64,000 bases of DNA from Rheinheimera pacifica (lineage in GTDB: Bacteria > Pseudomonadota > Gammaproteobacteria > Enterobacterales > Alteromonadaceae). The stretch is from assembly GCF_024809855.1 (NCBI RefSeq), contig NZ_JANUEM010000001.1, positions 558,001 through 622,000 of the forward strand, read 5' to 3'. The notes under the pieces are model-generated. The model made no database searches and was not told the origin of the DNA. It worked only from the letters and a program-made list of their open reading frames with translations. Both the position numbers and the translations under genes were made by a program. The first letter of the stretch is position 1, and the number at the start of each line of letters is the position of its first letter. Below are positions 9,402 through 17,352 of this stretch, piece by piece.

Positions 9402-9419
9402 TGTGAAAGCTGCGTGAAA
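9402..9419 (-). promoter_or_regulatory. Candidate response-regulator box upstream of the exported-protein gene
   Basis: Read on the minus strand: TTTCACG-N4-TTTCACA, 11-bp period, about 52 bp upstream of the ATG at 9350. One base differs from the boxes at 2028 and 5303. Confidence 0.55.
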
Positions 9420-9482
9420 TTTGCCGCCTTGCGTGTAACCGGCCCGTGCATGTTGGCCAACTTTTCTCAAGTTTGTTGCATC

Positions 9483-10514
9483 TTACCTGGCCAGCAGTTC
9501 ATTGCGCACAATCTCTGCCCCTGCCGCTAAGGCATTGAGCTTGCCAGTGGCAACGTCACGGGATAACGGCGCCATACCACAGTTAGTGCAAGGGTAAAGC
9601 TTGTCGGCATCGACATATTGCAGCGCTTTTCTAAGCGTTGCCGCTACTTGCTCCGGTGTCTCTATGGTGTCAGTTGCCACATCAATGGCGCCGACCATCA
9701 CTTTTTTACCGCGGATAAGCTCCAGCAACTCAATAGGCACATGCGAGTTGTGACACTCCAGTGAAATAATATCAATATTGGATTGTTGCAGCTTGGGGAA
9801 TACTGCTTCGTATTGCCGCCACTCAGAGCCTAAGGTTTTTTTCCAGTCGGTATTGGCTTTAATGCCATAGCCATAGCAAATATGTACTGCCGTTTCGCAT
9901 TTAAGCCCTTCGATGGCGCGCTCTAAACATTTAATGCCCCACTCATTAACTTCATCAAAAAACACGTTAAAGGCTGGTTCGTCAAACTGAATAATATCAA
10001 CACCGGCAGCCTCTAACTCTTTTGCTTCCTGGTTTAGTATTTTGGCAAACTCCCACGCCAGTTGTTCGCGGCTTTTGTAGTGGTCATCGTGCAGGGTGTC
10101 GATCATTGTCATCGGGCCCGGCAAAGCCCATTTTATCGGCTGCGTGGTTTGCGCCCGTAAAAACTTAGCATCTGCAACAAACACCGGCTTTGGCCGCGAC
10201 ACCGGGCCCACTACCGTTGGTACACTGGCATCATAGCGGTTACGAATTCTCACCGTTTTACGCTTATTAAAATCCACGCCGCTTAAGTGCTCTATAAAGG
10301 TGGTGACAAAGTGCTGCCGGCTTTGCTCGCCATCACTAACAATATCAATGCCGGCCAGTTGTTGTTGTTGCAATGACAGCCGCAGTGCATCCTGCTTGCC
10401 GCTAATCAGTTCTTCTCCCTGCAATTTCCACGGTGACCAAAGTGTTTCAGGCTCTGCCAGCCAGGATGGTTTAGGTAAACTGCCGGCCGTTGAGGTAGGT
10501 AATAGTGTTTTCAT
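9483..10514 (-). CDS. mesD: Folate-independent core methionine synthase MesD
   Basis: A 343-residue cobalamin-independent-type methionine synthase that contains only the catalytic (MetE C-terminal) barrel. Visible motifs are the start TSTAGSLPKPSWL, DGEQSR, the substrate segment DEPAF, a His in CYGYG context (AVHICYGYG), LECHNSH and the zinc-site end PCTNCGMAPLS. Normal MetE is about 750 residues and has an N-terminal folate domain, which is absent here. It forms an operon with the DUF1852 gene 21 nt upstream. From published work, the MesD family of aerobic bacteria makes methionine from homocysteine without methyl-folate or cobalamin but needs the DUF1852 protein and oxygen. The assignment rests on this pairing. 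Confidence 0.85.
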   Translation of the reverse strand: MKTLLPTSTAGSLPKPSWLAEPETLWSPWKLQGEELISGKQDALRLSLQQQQLAGIDIVSDGEQSRQHFVTTFIEHLSGVDFNKRKTVRIRNRYDASVPTVVGPVSRPKPVFVADAKFLRAQTTQPIKWALPGPMTMIDTLHDDHYKSREQLAWEFAKILNQEAKELEAAGVDIIQFDEPAFNVFFDEVNEWGIKCLERAIEGLKCETAVHICYGYGIKANTDWKKTLGSEWRQYEAVFPKLQQSNIDIISLECHNSHVPIELLELIRGKKVMVGAIDVATDTIETPEQVAATLRKALQYVDADKLYPCTNCGMAPLSRDVATGKLNALAAGAEIVRNELLAR

Positions 10515-10535
10515 CTTAAGTCATGTTCCCGATTA

Positions 10536-11510
10536 TTAAGCGTAGTTAGCCGACCATTGTTCCAGCACCGCGCGGTGCGGTTTAATAAAGTGCTCTTCAG
10601 CAAACCTGCCCTGCGCTATAGCTAACTTGCTGCGCTCTTCGCGGTCGTACACAATTTGCGTGATGGAATGATCCTGATTGCGCAAATTTGGCTGATAACA
10701 CCTGCCAGCTACGGCATTGGCGTTATAAATTTCCGGCCGGTAGATTTTTTGGAAGGTTTCCATGGTGCTGATGGTGCTAATCAGCTCAAGGTTGGTGTAA
10801 TCGTTAAGTAAGTCACCAACAAAATGAAAAGCCAAAGGCGCCACACTGTTTGGCGGCATAAAATAGCGCACCTGCAAGCCCATTTTTTTAAAGTACTGCT
10901 CGGTTAATGACGACTCGTTTGCCAGGTATTCCACTCCCAGTACCGGGTGCTGGTTTTCCGTACGCTGATAAACCTTGTTATCCGACACACTAAGGCAGAT
11001 AACCGGTGGCTTGTTAAAATGCTGCTTGTAAGCATTTGAGTTAACAAAATATTTGAACAGCTTGCCATGCAGCTCGCCAAAATTATCCGGTATGCTGAAC
11101 CGGGCCTGATGCTTATTGTGCTCCAGCAGCAATACGCTAAAATCGTAATCCCGCACATAAGAGGAAAAGTTATTGCCAACAATGCCTTCAATACGCTCGT
11201 TGGTTTTATGATCAACAATATTGGTTTTTAATACTTCAATCGACGGGAAGCTTGAGCCATTGCCGTCAATATCCACATCAACGGATACGATGTCCAGCTC
11301 GACAGAGTAACGATCGCCTTTGGGGTTATCCCATTGCGCCAGTGCATTAAAACGGTTGTTAATCATCGTTAAAGCATTACGCAAATTCTGCTGGCGGCAC
11401 TCACCCCGTGCCAGATTGGCGAAGTTGGTGGTAATGCGCGTGCTGTCTGCCGGCTGATAATGTTCATCAAACCGGATACGCTTAATGGTAAAAGTAAAAT
11501 CGTTATTCAT
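10536..11510 (-). CDS. mesX: DUF1852 protein, MesD partner MesX
   Basis: A 324-residue soluble protein of the DUF1852 family, recognised by its start (FTIKRIRFDEHYQPADSTRI), the ARGECRQQNLRNAL segment and its position directly before a core methionine synthase. The family is required, with oxygen, for MesD activity; the methyl donor and chemistry are not established. The gene starts at the ATG at 11510 and is first in the operon. Tandem MetJ-type boxes lie 33-64 bp upstream, so the pair is probably repressed when S-adenosylmethionine is plentiful. Confidence 0.85.
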   Translation of the reverse strand: MNNDFTFTIKRIRFDEHYQPADSTRITTNFANLARGECRQQNLRNALTMINNRFNALAQWDNPKGDRYSVELDIVSVDVDIDGNGSSFPSIEVLKTNIVDHKTNERIEGIVGNNFSSYVRDYDFSVLLLEHNKHQARFSIPDNFGELHGKLFKYFVNSNAYKQHFNKPPVICLSVSDNKVYQRTENQHPVLGVEYLANESSLTEQYFKKMGLQVRYFMPPNSVAPLAFHFVGDLLNDYTNLELISTISTMETFQKIYRPEIYNANAVAGRCYQPNLRNQDHSITQIVYDREERSKLAIAQGRFAEEHFIKPHRAVLEQWSANYA

Positions 11511-11542
11511 GCTCTGCTATCCCCTTTGCTAACCGCCGATAA

Positions 11543-11574
11543 AAACATCTAGACGTCTAGACTTAAAGCCATGT
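11543..11574 (-). promoter_or_regulatory. Tandem MetJ boxes (methionine repressor operator)
   Basis: Consecutive 8-mers AAACATCT, AGACGTCT and AGACTTAA, with a weaker fourth AGCCATGT. The central one equals the MetJ consensus AGACGTCT and the neighbours match it in part, in register. MetJ binds such tandem 8-bp boxes cooperatively. The position upstream of mesX fits repression of mesXD. Confidence 0.8.
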
Positions 11575-11607
11575 GTAATTTATACACCCAGGGCTACATG
11601 AATAAAA

Positions 11608-11793
11608 ATGATATTATTTCATCAATCTATGAACAAAACTCATAGTTATGCGCGTATCGAACGCTTAGCAGAAAAATGGTGGGATATTAGACGCTGTAAG
11701 GCAACCCAACTAATAGCTCAAATGCTGGCCAACCTTATCGGGCCGGCTTTAAGCCAACTTGACAGAGTACTAATCCACAATATTATTGATTAA
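11608..11793 (+). pseudogene. Possible remnant of a paralogue of the 1443-1946 gene
   Basis: A short frame whose centre (11707-11746) matches 1635-1674 at 34 of 40 bases, in the same codon frame, giving QMLANLIG here against QMLANRIG there. The flanks do not match and no good ribosome binding site is seen, so this is more likely a gene fragment than an active gene. The rest of the 11594-11842 interval shows nothing recognisable. Confidence 0.25.
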
Positions 11794-11842
11794 CTATCAA
11801 CCAAAAAATTCGAGTTACTTGCATTAATCCGTTGCAAGGTGA

Positions 11843-13333
11843 ATGTTGTGCTATATGGAACTGGCAATGACAAATCATACGGATACTTCAAATGAACAAC
11901 ACAAATCTGATACATCTTCTAAACCAAAGCTAAAACAAGCCGTAGTGGTGATCCATGGTATGGGCGAGCAACGCCCAATGGAAACCATCCGGCAATTTGT
12001 AGCTCATGTATGGAAACAGGACAAGCAACTGGAAGATCCTCATTTTTGGAATAAGCCCAGCGCAGTATGCGAATCTTTCGAACAACGCCGTATTACAACA
12101 GACAGGCCCAAGATTAAAGGCTCAGACGATCGCGTCTGCAGAACAGACTTCTACGAATATTATTGGGCACATCATACCGTAGGCACTAAATGGGAGCATT
12201 TTGTTGGCTGGTTTCTGGCATTGCTAAAATGCTCTCCCGACAGATACAAAAATCATCCAAAATCACTTAAGCCCCTGTGGTATATGCTGTGGGGAGTTTT
12301 CCTTCTCGGGAGCTCGAGTATAGTTGGCTGGTTGTTCGCCGTTCACTGCTTAACTGAGTACTATAAAAGCAACGCTATTGCAGCCTTAATCCTCGGCGTT
12401 TTAATCAGCGCAATAGAGGGAGCCGTCCTATTCTATTGCAATAAACTCAGAAAATTTTTTACCGATTACTTTGGCGATGTGGCCCGTTACGTTCGCGCTG
12501 AGCCGGCAAATATCGCAATAAGGCAGGCAATTCGAGAAGGCGGTATTGAGCTATTGGAACGCATTCATCAAACAGGGGAATACAACCGCATTGTGTTAGT
12601 TGGCCATAGCCTAGGCTCCATTATTGCCTATGACATTCTTAATCACCTTTGGGCTAGGCATAACAAATTTGAAGTAACTCAAGGCAGTAGTTCTAAATCA
12701 ACTCCGCTTTCCGAAAAAGCTAAAGAACTGGCAGACAAATTACAATTAATGACTTCAGATTGTGGCTTAGCCACCTTTGATCAGAAGGGATATTGGGATC
12801 TGCAACGCCATCTATTTAATGAGCTTACCCAAAATGATCTGGCTAATAACTGGCTGATATCTGATTTTGTAACTTTAGGTAGCCCGCTTACCTACGCTGA
12901 TATTTTGTTATTTGACAACGAAACACAGTTTGTTAAAAGAAAACTAGACAGAGAATACCCTACTTCTCCGCCTCTAACTGAGAGTGGGAGCTGGTATTAC
13001 GGCGCTGGTTCTGATTGCTATTTACATCATGGGGCTGTATTCGCAGCCGTTAAATGGACAAATATATACACCCCTCACAAAAATTTCGTTAAGGGCGATT
13101 TAATTTCCGGCTTGGTCAGTCGCAACTTTAGTTATAAGAGTTTTGATAACAACAACGGAAAAATGGCGCCTCCTGAAGATCTGACAAAATCACCAATTGA
13201 AGAAATCGAATTAGATTGGACGAAAATAAAAGATGGCTTTACACATACTGAATATTGGAGCCCTTCGACACGAGGTGACATCCATCTGGTCAAGCTTCGC
13301 AGAGCCATTGCACTATATCCCGACACGCAATAG
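11843..13333 (+). CDS. Alpha/beta-hydrolase (lipase-like) with membrane segments
   Basis: A 496-residue protein. An alpha/beta-hydrolase opening, AVVVIHGMGEQRPMETIR, lies at about residues 33-50; the nucleophile elbow LVGHSLGSIIAYD at about 251-263 places the catalytic Ser near 255. Between them two hydrophobic helices (about residues 146-168 and 178-198) are inserted, so it is probably anchored in the inner membrane with the active site in the cytoplasm; there is no signal peptide. Later motifs TLGSPLTYAD and HHGAV may supply the acid and His. The ATG at 11843 has AAGGTGA close before it; ATGs at 11855 and 11867 are alternatives. Base composition is AT-richer than the neighbours and it stands alone, so it may be acquired. 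Substrate unknown; an esterase or phospholipase role is inference. Confidence 0.75.
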   Translation: MLCYMELAMTNHTDTSNEQHKSDTSSKPKLKQAVVVIHGMGEQRPMETIRQFVAHVWKQDKQLEDPHFWNKPSAVCESFEQRRITTDRPKIKGSDDRVCRTDFYEYYWAHHTVGTKWEHFVGWFLALLKCSPDRYKNHPKSLKPLWYMLWGVFLLGSSSIVGWLFAVHCLTEYYKSNAIAALILGVLISAIEGAVLFYCNKLRKFFTDYFGDVARYVRAEPANIAIRQAIREGGIELLERIHQTGEYNRIVLVGHSLGSIIAYDILNHLWARHNKFEVTQGSSSKSTPLSEKAKELADKLQLMTSDCGLATFDQKGYWDLQRHLFNELTQNDLANNWLISDFVTLGSPLTYADILLFDNETQFVKRKLDREYPTSPPLTESGSWYYGAGSDCYLHHGAVFAAVKWTNIYTPHKNFVKGDLISGLVSRNFSYKSFDNNNGKMAPPEDLTKSPIEEIELDWTKIKDGFTHTEYWSPSTRGDIHLVKLRRAIALYPDTQ

Positions 13334-13363
13334 CCAGCAGGAAAATTCCGCATCGAAGATGCG

Positions 13364-13490
13364 GAGGCCGCCAGACCAACGCAAAAATATAGCACCTCAT
13401 ACTTTATATGCATAAAATGCCTGTTTTGTTGAAAAAAAACAGGCATTTTAAAATACTAACGGGCGAGTAAAAGCTGCGTGAAATCTGCTA
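13364..13490 (-). pseudogene. Decayed duplicate of the promoter and signal peptide of the 8580-9350 gene
   Basis: About 125 bp aligns collinearly with 9302-9427 at roughly 70% by eye. It covers the start of the reading frame (MHIKYEVLYFCVGLAAS against MHTKYCALYLCLGLAAQ), the shared AACAGGCATT upstream sequence and the TTTCAC repeat, whose second half is intact and first half mutated (13466-13483). After the signal peptide the similarity ends, so no gene remains. It is a direct (same-orientation) copy about 4.07 kb away. Confidence 0.6.
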
Positions 13491-13533
13491 ACCAGCGCGC
13501 GCACAGCAACCAGTTTAATTCTGCTCTGCCGCT

Positions 13534-14048
13534 ACTAACTTATGTCATCGAGTGCAGGCCAATTAAATTGCCTTCACAGTCGCGCACCACAGCGCAAAAA
13601 CCATGTACGCCAATAGACATTTTCGGCTGCTGTATACTGCCGCCATTGGCTTTGGCACGCTCAGCCTGCACGGCACAATCTTCGCAGCCAAAATACACCA
13701 GAGTACCACCGCCGCCAGGGGTAAAACCGGCCATTTTCACCAGGCTGCCACCAGCACCGTAGTAATTCATGCCGTTTTCTTTATCCATCGGGAAGAACCA
13801 CATTTCCATCTCAAGCTCCGGCGTGGGCGATGGCATAGGTTCCAGCTTGATATCAAACAGCGCCTGATAAAATGCTTTGGCGCGTTCCATGTTTTCTACG
13901 TAAATTTCAAAATGCACTACCGGGTTAAATTTCATCGCGTTGCTCCTAAAATTGGCAATACCCTGCACAGCCAGCTGATGCAGCAGTAAAGATAGCAGTG
14001 ATTGATTCACAGTGCTTAGTCGGATGGAAAAGGCAAAGATCGACAAGC
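13534..14048. repeat. Direct repeat copy A (full VOC gene plus upstream DNA)
   Basis: The sequence from ACTAACTTATGTCATC to AGATCGACAAGC recurs in the same orientation at 22412-22701. Over some 86 bases upstream of the VOC start codon I count a single difference. Copy B lacks 225 bp inside the gene. The two copies bracket the serine hydrolase, RND efflux operon and TetR gene. Confidence 0.85.
13540..13935 (-). CDS. VOC-family protein (glyoxalase/dioxygenase fold)
   Basis: A 131-residue single VOC domain. I start it at the ATG at 13935, which has GGAGC 6-11 nt upstream, giving MKFNPVVHFEIYVENMERA; the longer frame to 14046 has no such site. Typical features are the N-terminal strand VVHFEIYV with a metal-ligand His, ERAKAFYQALF helix, WFFPMD, the GGTLVYFGCEDC strand, and the end VVRDCEGNLIGLHSMT with a second ligand region. 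This matches small YciI/glyoxalase-like proteins annotated as VOC enzymes; the substrate is unknown. ERAKA occurs twice (residues 17-21 and 92-96), and the deletion in the second copy lies between these. Confidence 0.85.
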   Translation of the reverse strand: MKFNPVVHFEIYVENMERAKAFYQALFDIKLEPMPSPTPELEMEMWFFPMDKENGMNYYGAGGSLVKMAGFTPGGGGTLVYFGCEDCAVQAERAKANGGSIQQPKMSIGVHGFCAVVRDCEGNLIGLHSMT

Positions 14049-14176
14049 ATCTGGCAGAGTTTTAAAGACATCTGCTTACATCTCCATCATTGCAACTGCA
14101 GCCGATTTTCAATAATCTTAGATAAATTAATTTGTTAGAACCACATTCTGGCCACTAACTCACGGAAGACTCTCTG

Positions 14177-15664
14177 ATGCCCGTACCTCAGTTACTGCGT
14201 AAAACCCTGATATTAGTTGCCGTAGGTAGTGCCTGTGTAGGTGCAGCCCGTTCAGACCCGGCCGCACTGGATGAGAAAATCAGCCGCGTAGAACAAGGGC
14301 TGTCAACGTCAGTTATTGTCAAAGGCGCATCAGCTCAGAAAATGCAGTTGGCACATCGGATGCACTATCACCAGGTTCCTGCTGTAAGCATTGCGGTTGT
14401 AAACAATGGTCGACTTGAGTGGGCCCAAGCTTATGGGGTAAATGTTGCAGGCAGCAATGCAAACACCACATTAACCACCTTGTTTCAAACCGCCTCTATC
14501 AGCAAAGCCGTCAGCGCCATGGCTGCATTACATCTGGTTGAGCAAGGAAAACTTCAGCTGAATGGCGATATAAATAGCCAACTGAAAAGCTGGAAACTGC
14601 CTGAGAATGACTTCACCAAAGAGCATAAAGTGAGCCTGCGGCAGTTGCTGAACCATAGTGCTGGCGTCAATGTGCATGGTTTTCATGGTTATGCACTTAC
14701 ACAAAATGATCAACAAGCAGTACCAAGCTTACTTGCAGTATTGAACGGTGAAGCACCAGCGAATACTGCACCAGTTCGTGTCGAAGCAATACCAGGCACT
14801 CAATGGAGCTATTCCGGCGGTGGTTACACCATCATCCAATTGATGATGATGGAAGCAAGCCAAAAGGATTTTCCACAGCTATTACAAGATATCGTATTTA
14901 CCCCTTTAGATATGCAGCACAGCCGCTTCGCCGCACAGTTGCCACAGCAAGAGCGCAAAAATGCTGCCGCTGGGCATGATAGCAGCGGTGCAGCCATTCC
15001 AGGCTTGTGGCACCAAAACCCTGAACTGGCAGCTGCAGGCATGTGGAGCACAGCCGCAGATTTAGCAAAAATAATTATTGAAGTGCAGAAGTCGGAAGCT
15101 GGTACTTCAGACAGCATACTTTCCAGCCAAATGACTAAAACCATGTTAACGCGCGGCTTAGGTGAAACTGGCCTTGGCTTTTTTGTTGAACAGCAGCTAG
15201 ACAGAACCAGTTTTAGTCACAGTGGTGGCAACAAAGGATTTCGCACTTTATTATTCGGCTATACAAAAACCGGTCAGGGTGCAGTAGTGCTGACCAACAG
15301 CGATAATGGCATGGCATTAATTGAAGAAATATTTACCAGTATTGCCGCCGAATACAACTGGCCCGACTTTAAGGTCACAGAAAAAGCAGTCATAGCGCCA
15401 GATGCTAAGCTCAACCAAACATTAGCTGGTGAATACCTGCTATTAGATAAACCTGCGTTTATTCTTGCAGAAGCAGATCGCCTATATTTCCAAAGCAATT
15501 TAATCAGCGGCAAACGCCTTGAGCTGCACCGGGAAGCAAACTCCAGCTTCTTCCTGACAGCTCCGGATGCTACGGTCCGATTTGAAACCGATACTGAAAA
15601 CCAACTGACAGGGTTTTCTTTGATTAAAGGTGTAAATACTTATAAGGCTACAAAAGTGAAATAA
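14177..15664 (+). CDS. Exported serine hydrolase, beta-lactamase (class C/ESTHER-like) family
   Basis: A 495-residue protein with an N-terminal signal sequence (about residues 1-26, ending VGAARS). The beta-lactamase/D-peptidase fold shows the nucleophile motif SISK at residues 107-110 (TLFQTASISKAVSAMAALH), the Tyr motif in WSYSGGGYT, and HSGGNKG as the third active-site element in place of KTG. A C-terminal lipocalin-like domain of about 100 residues follows, as in many serine hydrolases of this family. Such proteins include esterases and D-aminopeptidases, so true beta-lactamase activity is not implied. It stands alone between the VOC gene and the RND operon, within the segment bracketed by direct repeats. 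Confidence 0.85.
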   Translation: MPVPQLLRKTLILVAVGSACVGAARSDPAALDEKISRVEQGLSTSVIVKGASAQKMQLAHRMHYHQVPAVSIAVVNNGRLEWAQAYGVNVAGSNANTTLTTLFQTASISKAVSAMAALHLVEQGKLQLNGDINSQLKSWKLPENDFTKEHKVSLRQLLNHSAGVNVHGFHGYALTQNDQQAVPSLLAVLNGEAPANTAPVRVEAIPGTQWSYSGGGYTIIQLMMMEASQKDFPQLLQDIVFTPLDMQHSRFAAQLPQQERKNAAAGHDSSGAAIPGLWHQNPELAAAGMWSTAADLAKIIIEVQKSEAGTSDSILSSQMTKTMLTRGLGETGLGFFVEQQLDRTSFSHSGGNKGFRTLLFGYTKTGQGAVVLTNSDNGMALIEEIFTSIAAEYNWPDFKVTEKAVIAPDAKLNQTLAGEYLLLDKPAFILAEADRLYFQSNLISGKRLELHREANSSFFLTAPDATVRFETDTENQLTGFSLIKGVNTYKATKVK

Positions 15665-15872
15665 TGCGTAGAAAATAGAGCTGCACTGCTGTCTACCAAA
15701 ACCAAGAGGCTCTATACCATCAGCACCTGAATTATTTCTTAAGCGGATGGCGCTGAAGGTATCGATATCGAATGCTCGACGTTGTTACACCAAATTAGAT
15801 TTTAACAGTACTCTAGACACACCCAGCGTCACATTATGTAAGCATTATCGGTAGTCTATTTTATAGCCATAA

Positions 15873-15903
15873 AAAACAGCTCACTGTTATAGCGAGCTGT
15901 TTT
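15873..15903 (-). terminator. Rho-independent terminator of the RND operon
   Basis: Ten-base arms AAAACAGCTC / GAGCTGTTTT around an 11-nt loop, with T-rich tails on both strands. It lies 34 bp past the outer-membrane factor stop codon and may also stop the converging serine hydrolase transcript. Confidence 0.8.
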
Positions 15904-15936
15904 AAATTACTTGACCGTTAAGAGTCACCTTACCGA

Positions 15937-17352
15937 TTAAGGCGTTTTGGCATACCAGTTACCACCAAGTGCGCGGAATAAATCGACGAGTGCGAGTTGC
16001 TGCTGCGTACTCACGGTAATCAGATTTTGCTGTGCACTAAAATGCTGTCGTTGGGCATCCAGATAACGCAGATGACTATCAACACCGGCACGATAACGCG
16101 CTTCGGCTAACTGCAGCGTTTTATTGGCAGAACTAGCTAATTCAGCTTGAGCGTGTTCTTCCCGTTGCAACGAGCTACTTGCGGCTAATGCATCAGCGAC
16201 TTCGCGAAAAGCACTTTGGATTTGGTACTCGTATTCTGCTATCGCAATATCTTTTCTTACCTCTGCTAGCGTTAAGTTAGCCCGATTACGGCCGCCAGTA
16301 AAAATGGGTAATGAGATTTGTGGCATAAAAGCCCAGGCTTTTGAGCCACTTTCAAATAAACCGGACATCTCATTACTTGCCGTGCCAAAATTTCCTGTTA
16401 AGGAAATTCTTGGGAAAAACGCAGCGCGTGCGGCACCAATATCAGCATGTCGAGCTTTTAAGCGGTGTTCACTGGCTAAAATATCGGGCCTATTAGCAAT
16501 TAATAGTGATGGCGTACCCGCCTCTATATATTGCACTATGCGTTTTTCACTCGGTTGCGCCAATACTGTGCTTTGCAACAACGTAGCAGCATCAGGAGTG
16601 CCCAGTAATAACACTAAGGCATTTTGCGCCTGTTGATGTGCTCTATTAGCTTGCTCCAAAGCAATATTAGCTTGTTGCAAGACACTATAAGCTTCTTGGT
16701 AATCTAATGCCGATGCATCACCTAAAGTACGTCGTTGCGTCACTAACTCTAATGATTTTACGCGTGTTTCAACTGTACTATTCGCCAGTATCGCTTGCTG
16801 TTGCGTGCTTTCATAGGTTAAAAATGCTTGAATCACTTCGGCGATTAGCGCAACTTGAGTAGCTCTACTCCCCGCCTCTGTTGCCAAATATTGCTCCAGC
16901 GCAGCATCTGAAAGGTTTTTTACTCGGGCAAATAAATCTAGTTCATACTCCGGTAAAGTTAACCCCACTTGGTAATTACTGCTAACGCCGGCAACACCAG
17001 TAGGAGATAAGCTGGCCGGTATTTGCTGACGATTACCGCTACCAGCGGCCTGCAACTGGGGAACGCGGTCAGATTGCACAATGCGATATTGTGCTCTGGC
17101 GCTTTCTATATCCAATAACGTTTGTCGAAATGAGCGGTTATTCGTCAATGCCGTTTGCACTAATTGCCGTAATGCTGCGTCGGTAACGAAGGCTTCCCAG
17201 CTTTGACTTTCTGTTTGCTCAACAACAACGGTATCACCACTTTGCCATGCATTTGCTATCGGCGCTGCCGGTTTATGATACTCGGGGGCCAGCGAGCACC
17301 CGGCAAGTGCAATAGATAACGCTATAAATGATGGTACTTTATAAAACATCAT
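15937..17352 (-). CDS. RND efflux outer-membrane channel lipoprotein (OprM/NodT family)
   Basis: A 471-residue outer-membrane factor. The N-terminus carries a lipoprotein signal ending IALAGC (acylated Cys about residue 19), as in OprM. Two repeated outer-membrane-efflux domains follow (about residues 60-245 and 270-460) with long helices and motifs such as PEYELDLFARVKN and PRISLTGNFG. It would form the trimeric exit duct for the AcrA/AcrB-type pair encoded upstream; its start overlaps the RND gene stop by one base, so the three genes form one operon. Confidence 0.93.
   Translation of the reverse strand: MMFYKVPSFIALSIALAGCSLAPEYHKPAAPIANAWQSGDTVVVEQTESQSWEAFVTDAALRQLVQTALTNNRSFRQTLLDIESARAQYRIVQSDRVPQLQAAGSGNRQQIPASLSPTGVAGVSSNYQVGLTLPEYELDLFARVKNLSDAALEQYLATEAGSRATQVALIAEVIQAFLTYESTQQQAILANSTVETRVKSLELVTQRRTLGDASALDYQEAYSVLQQANIALEQANRAHQQAQNALVLLLGTPDAATLLQSTVLAQPSEKRIVQYIEAGTPSLLIANRPDILASEHRLKARHADIGAARAAFFPRISLTGNFGTASNEMSGLFESGSKAWAFMPQISLPIFTGGRNRANLTLAEVRKDIAIAEYEYQIQSAFREVADALAASSSLQREEHAQAELASSANKTLQLAEARYRAGVDSHLRYLDAQRQHFSAQQNLITVSTQQQLALVDLFRALGGNWYAKTP

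Noticed and set aside
13132..13446. A 104-codon minus-strand frame with a signal-peptide-like start
   Set aside because: Only the signal peptide resembles a real gene (8580-9350); the rest runs antisense through the hydrolase gene. Kept only as a decayed remnant.
14177..15664. Calling the serine hydrolase a true AmpC-type beta-lactamase
   Set aside because: It has SxxK but HSGG instead of KTG, and a C-terminal extra domain, as in esterases and peptidases of the family.
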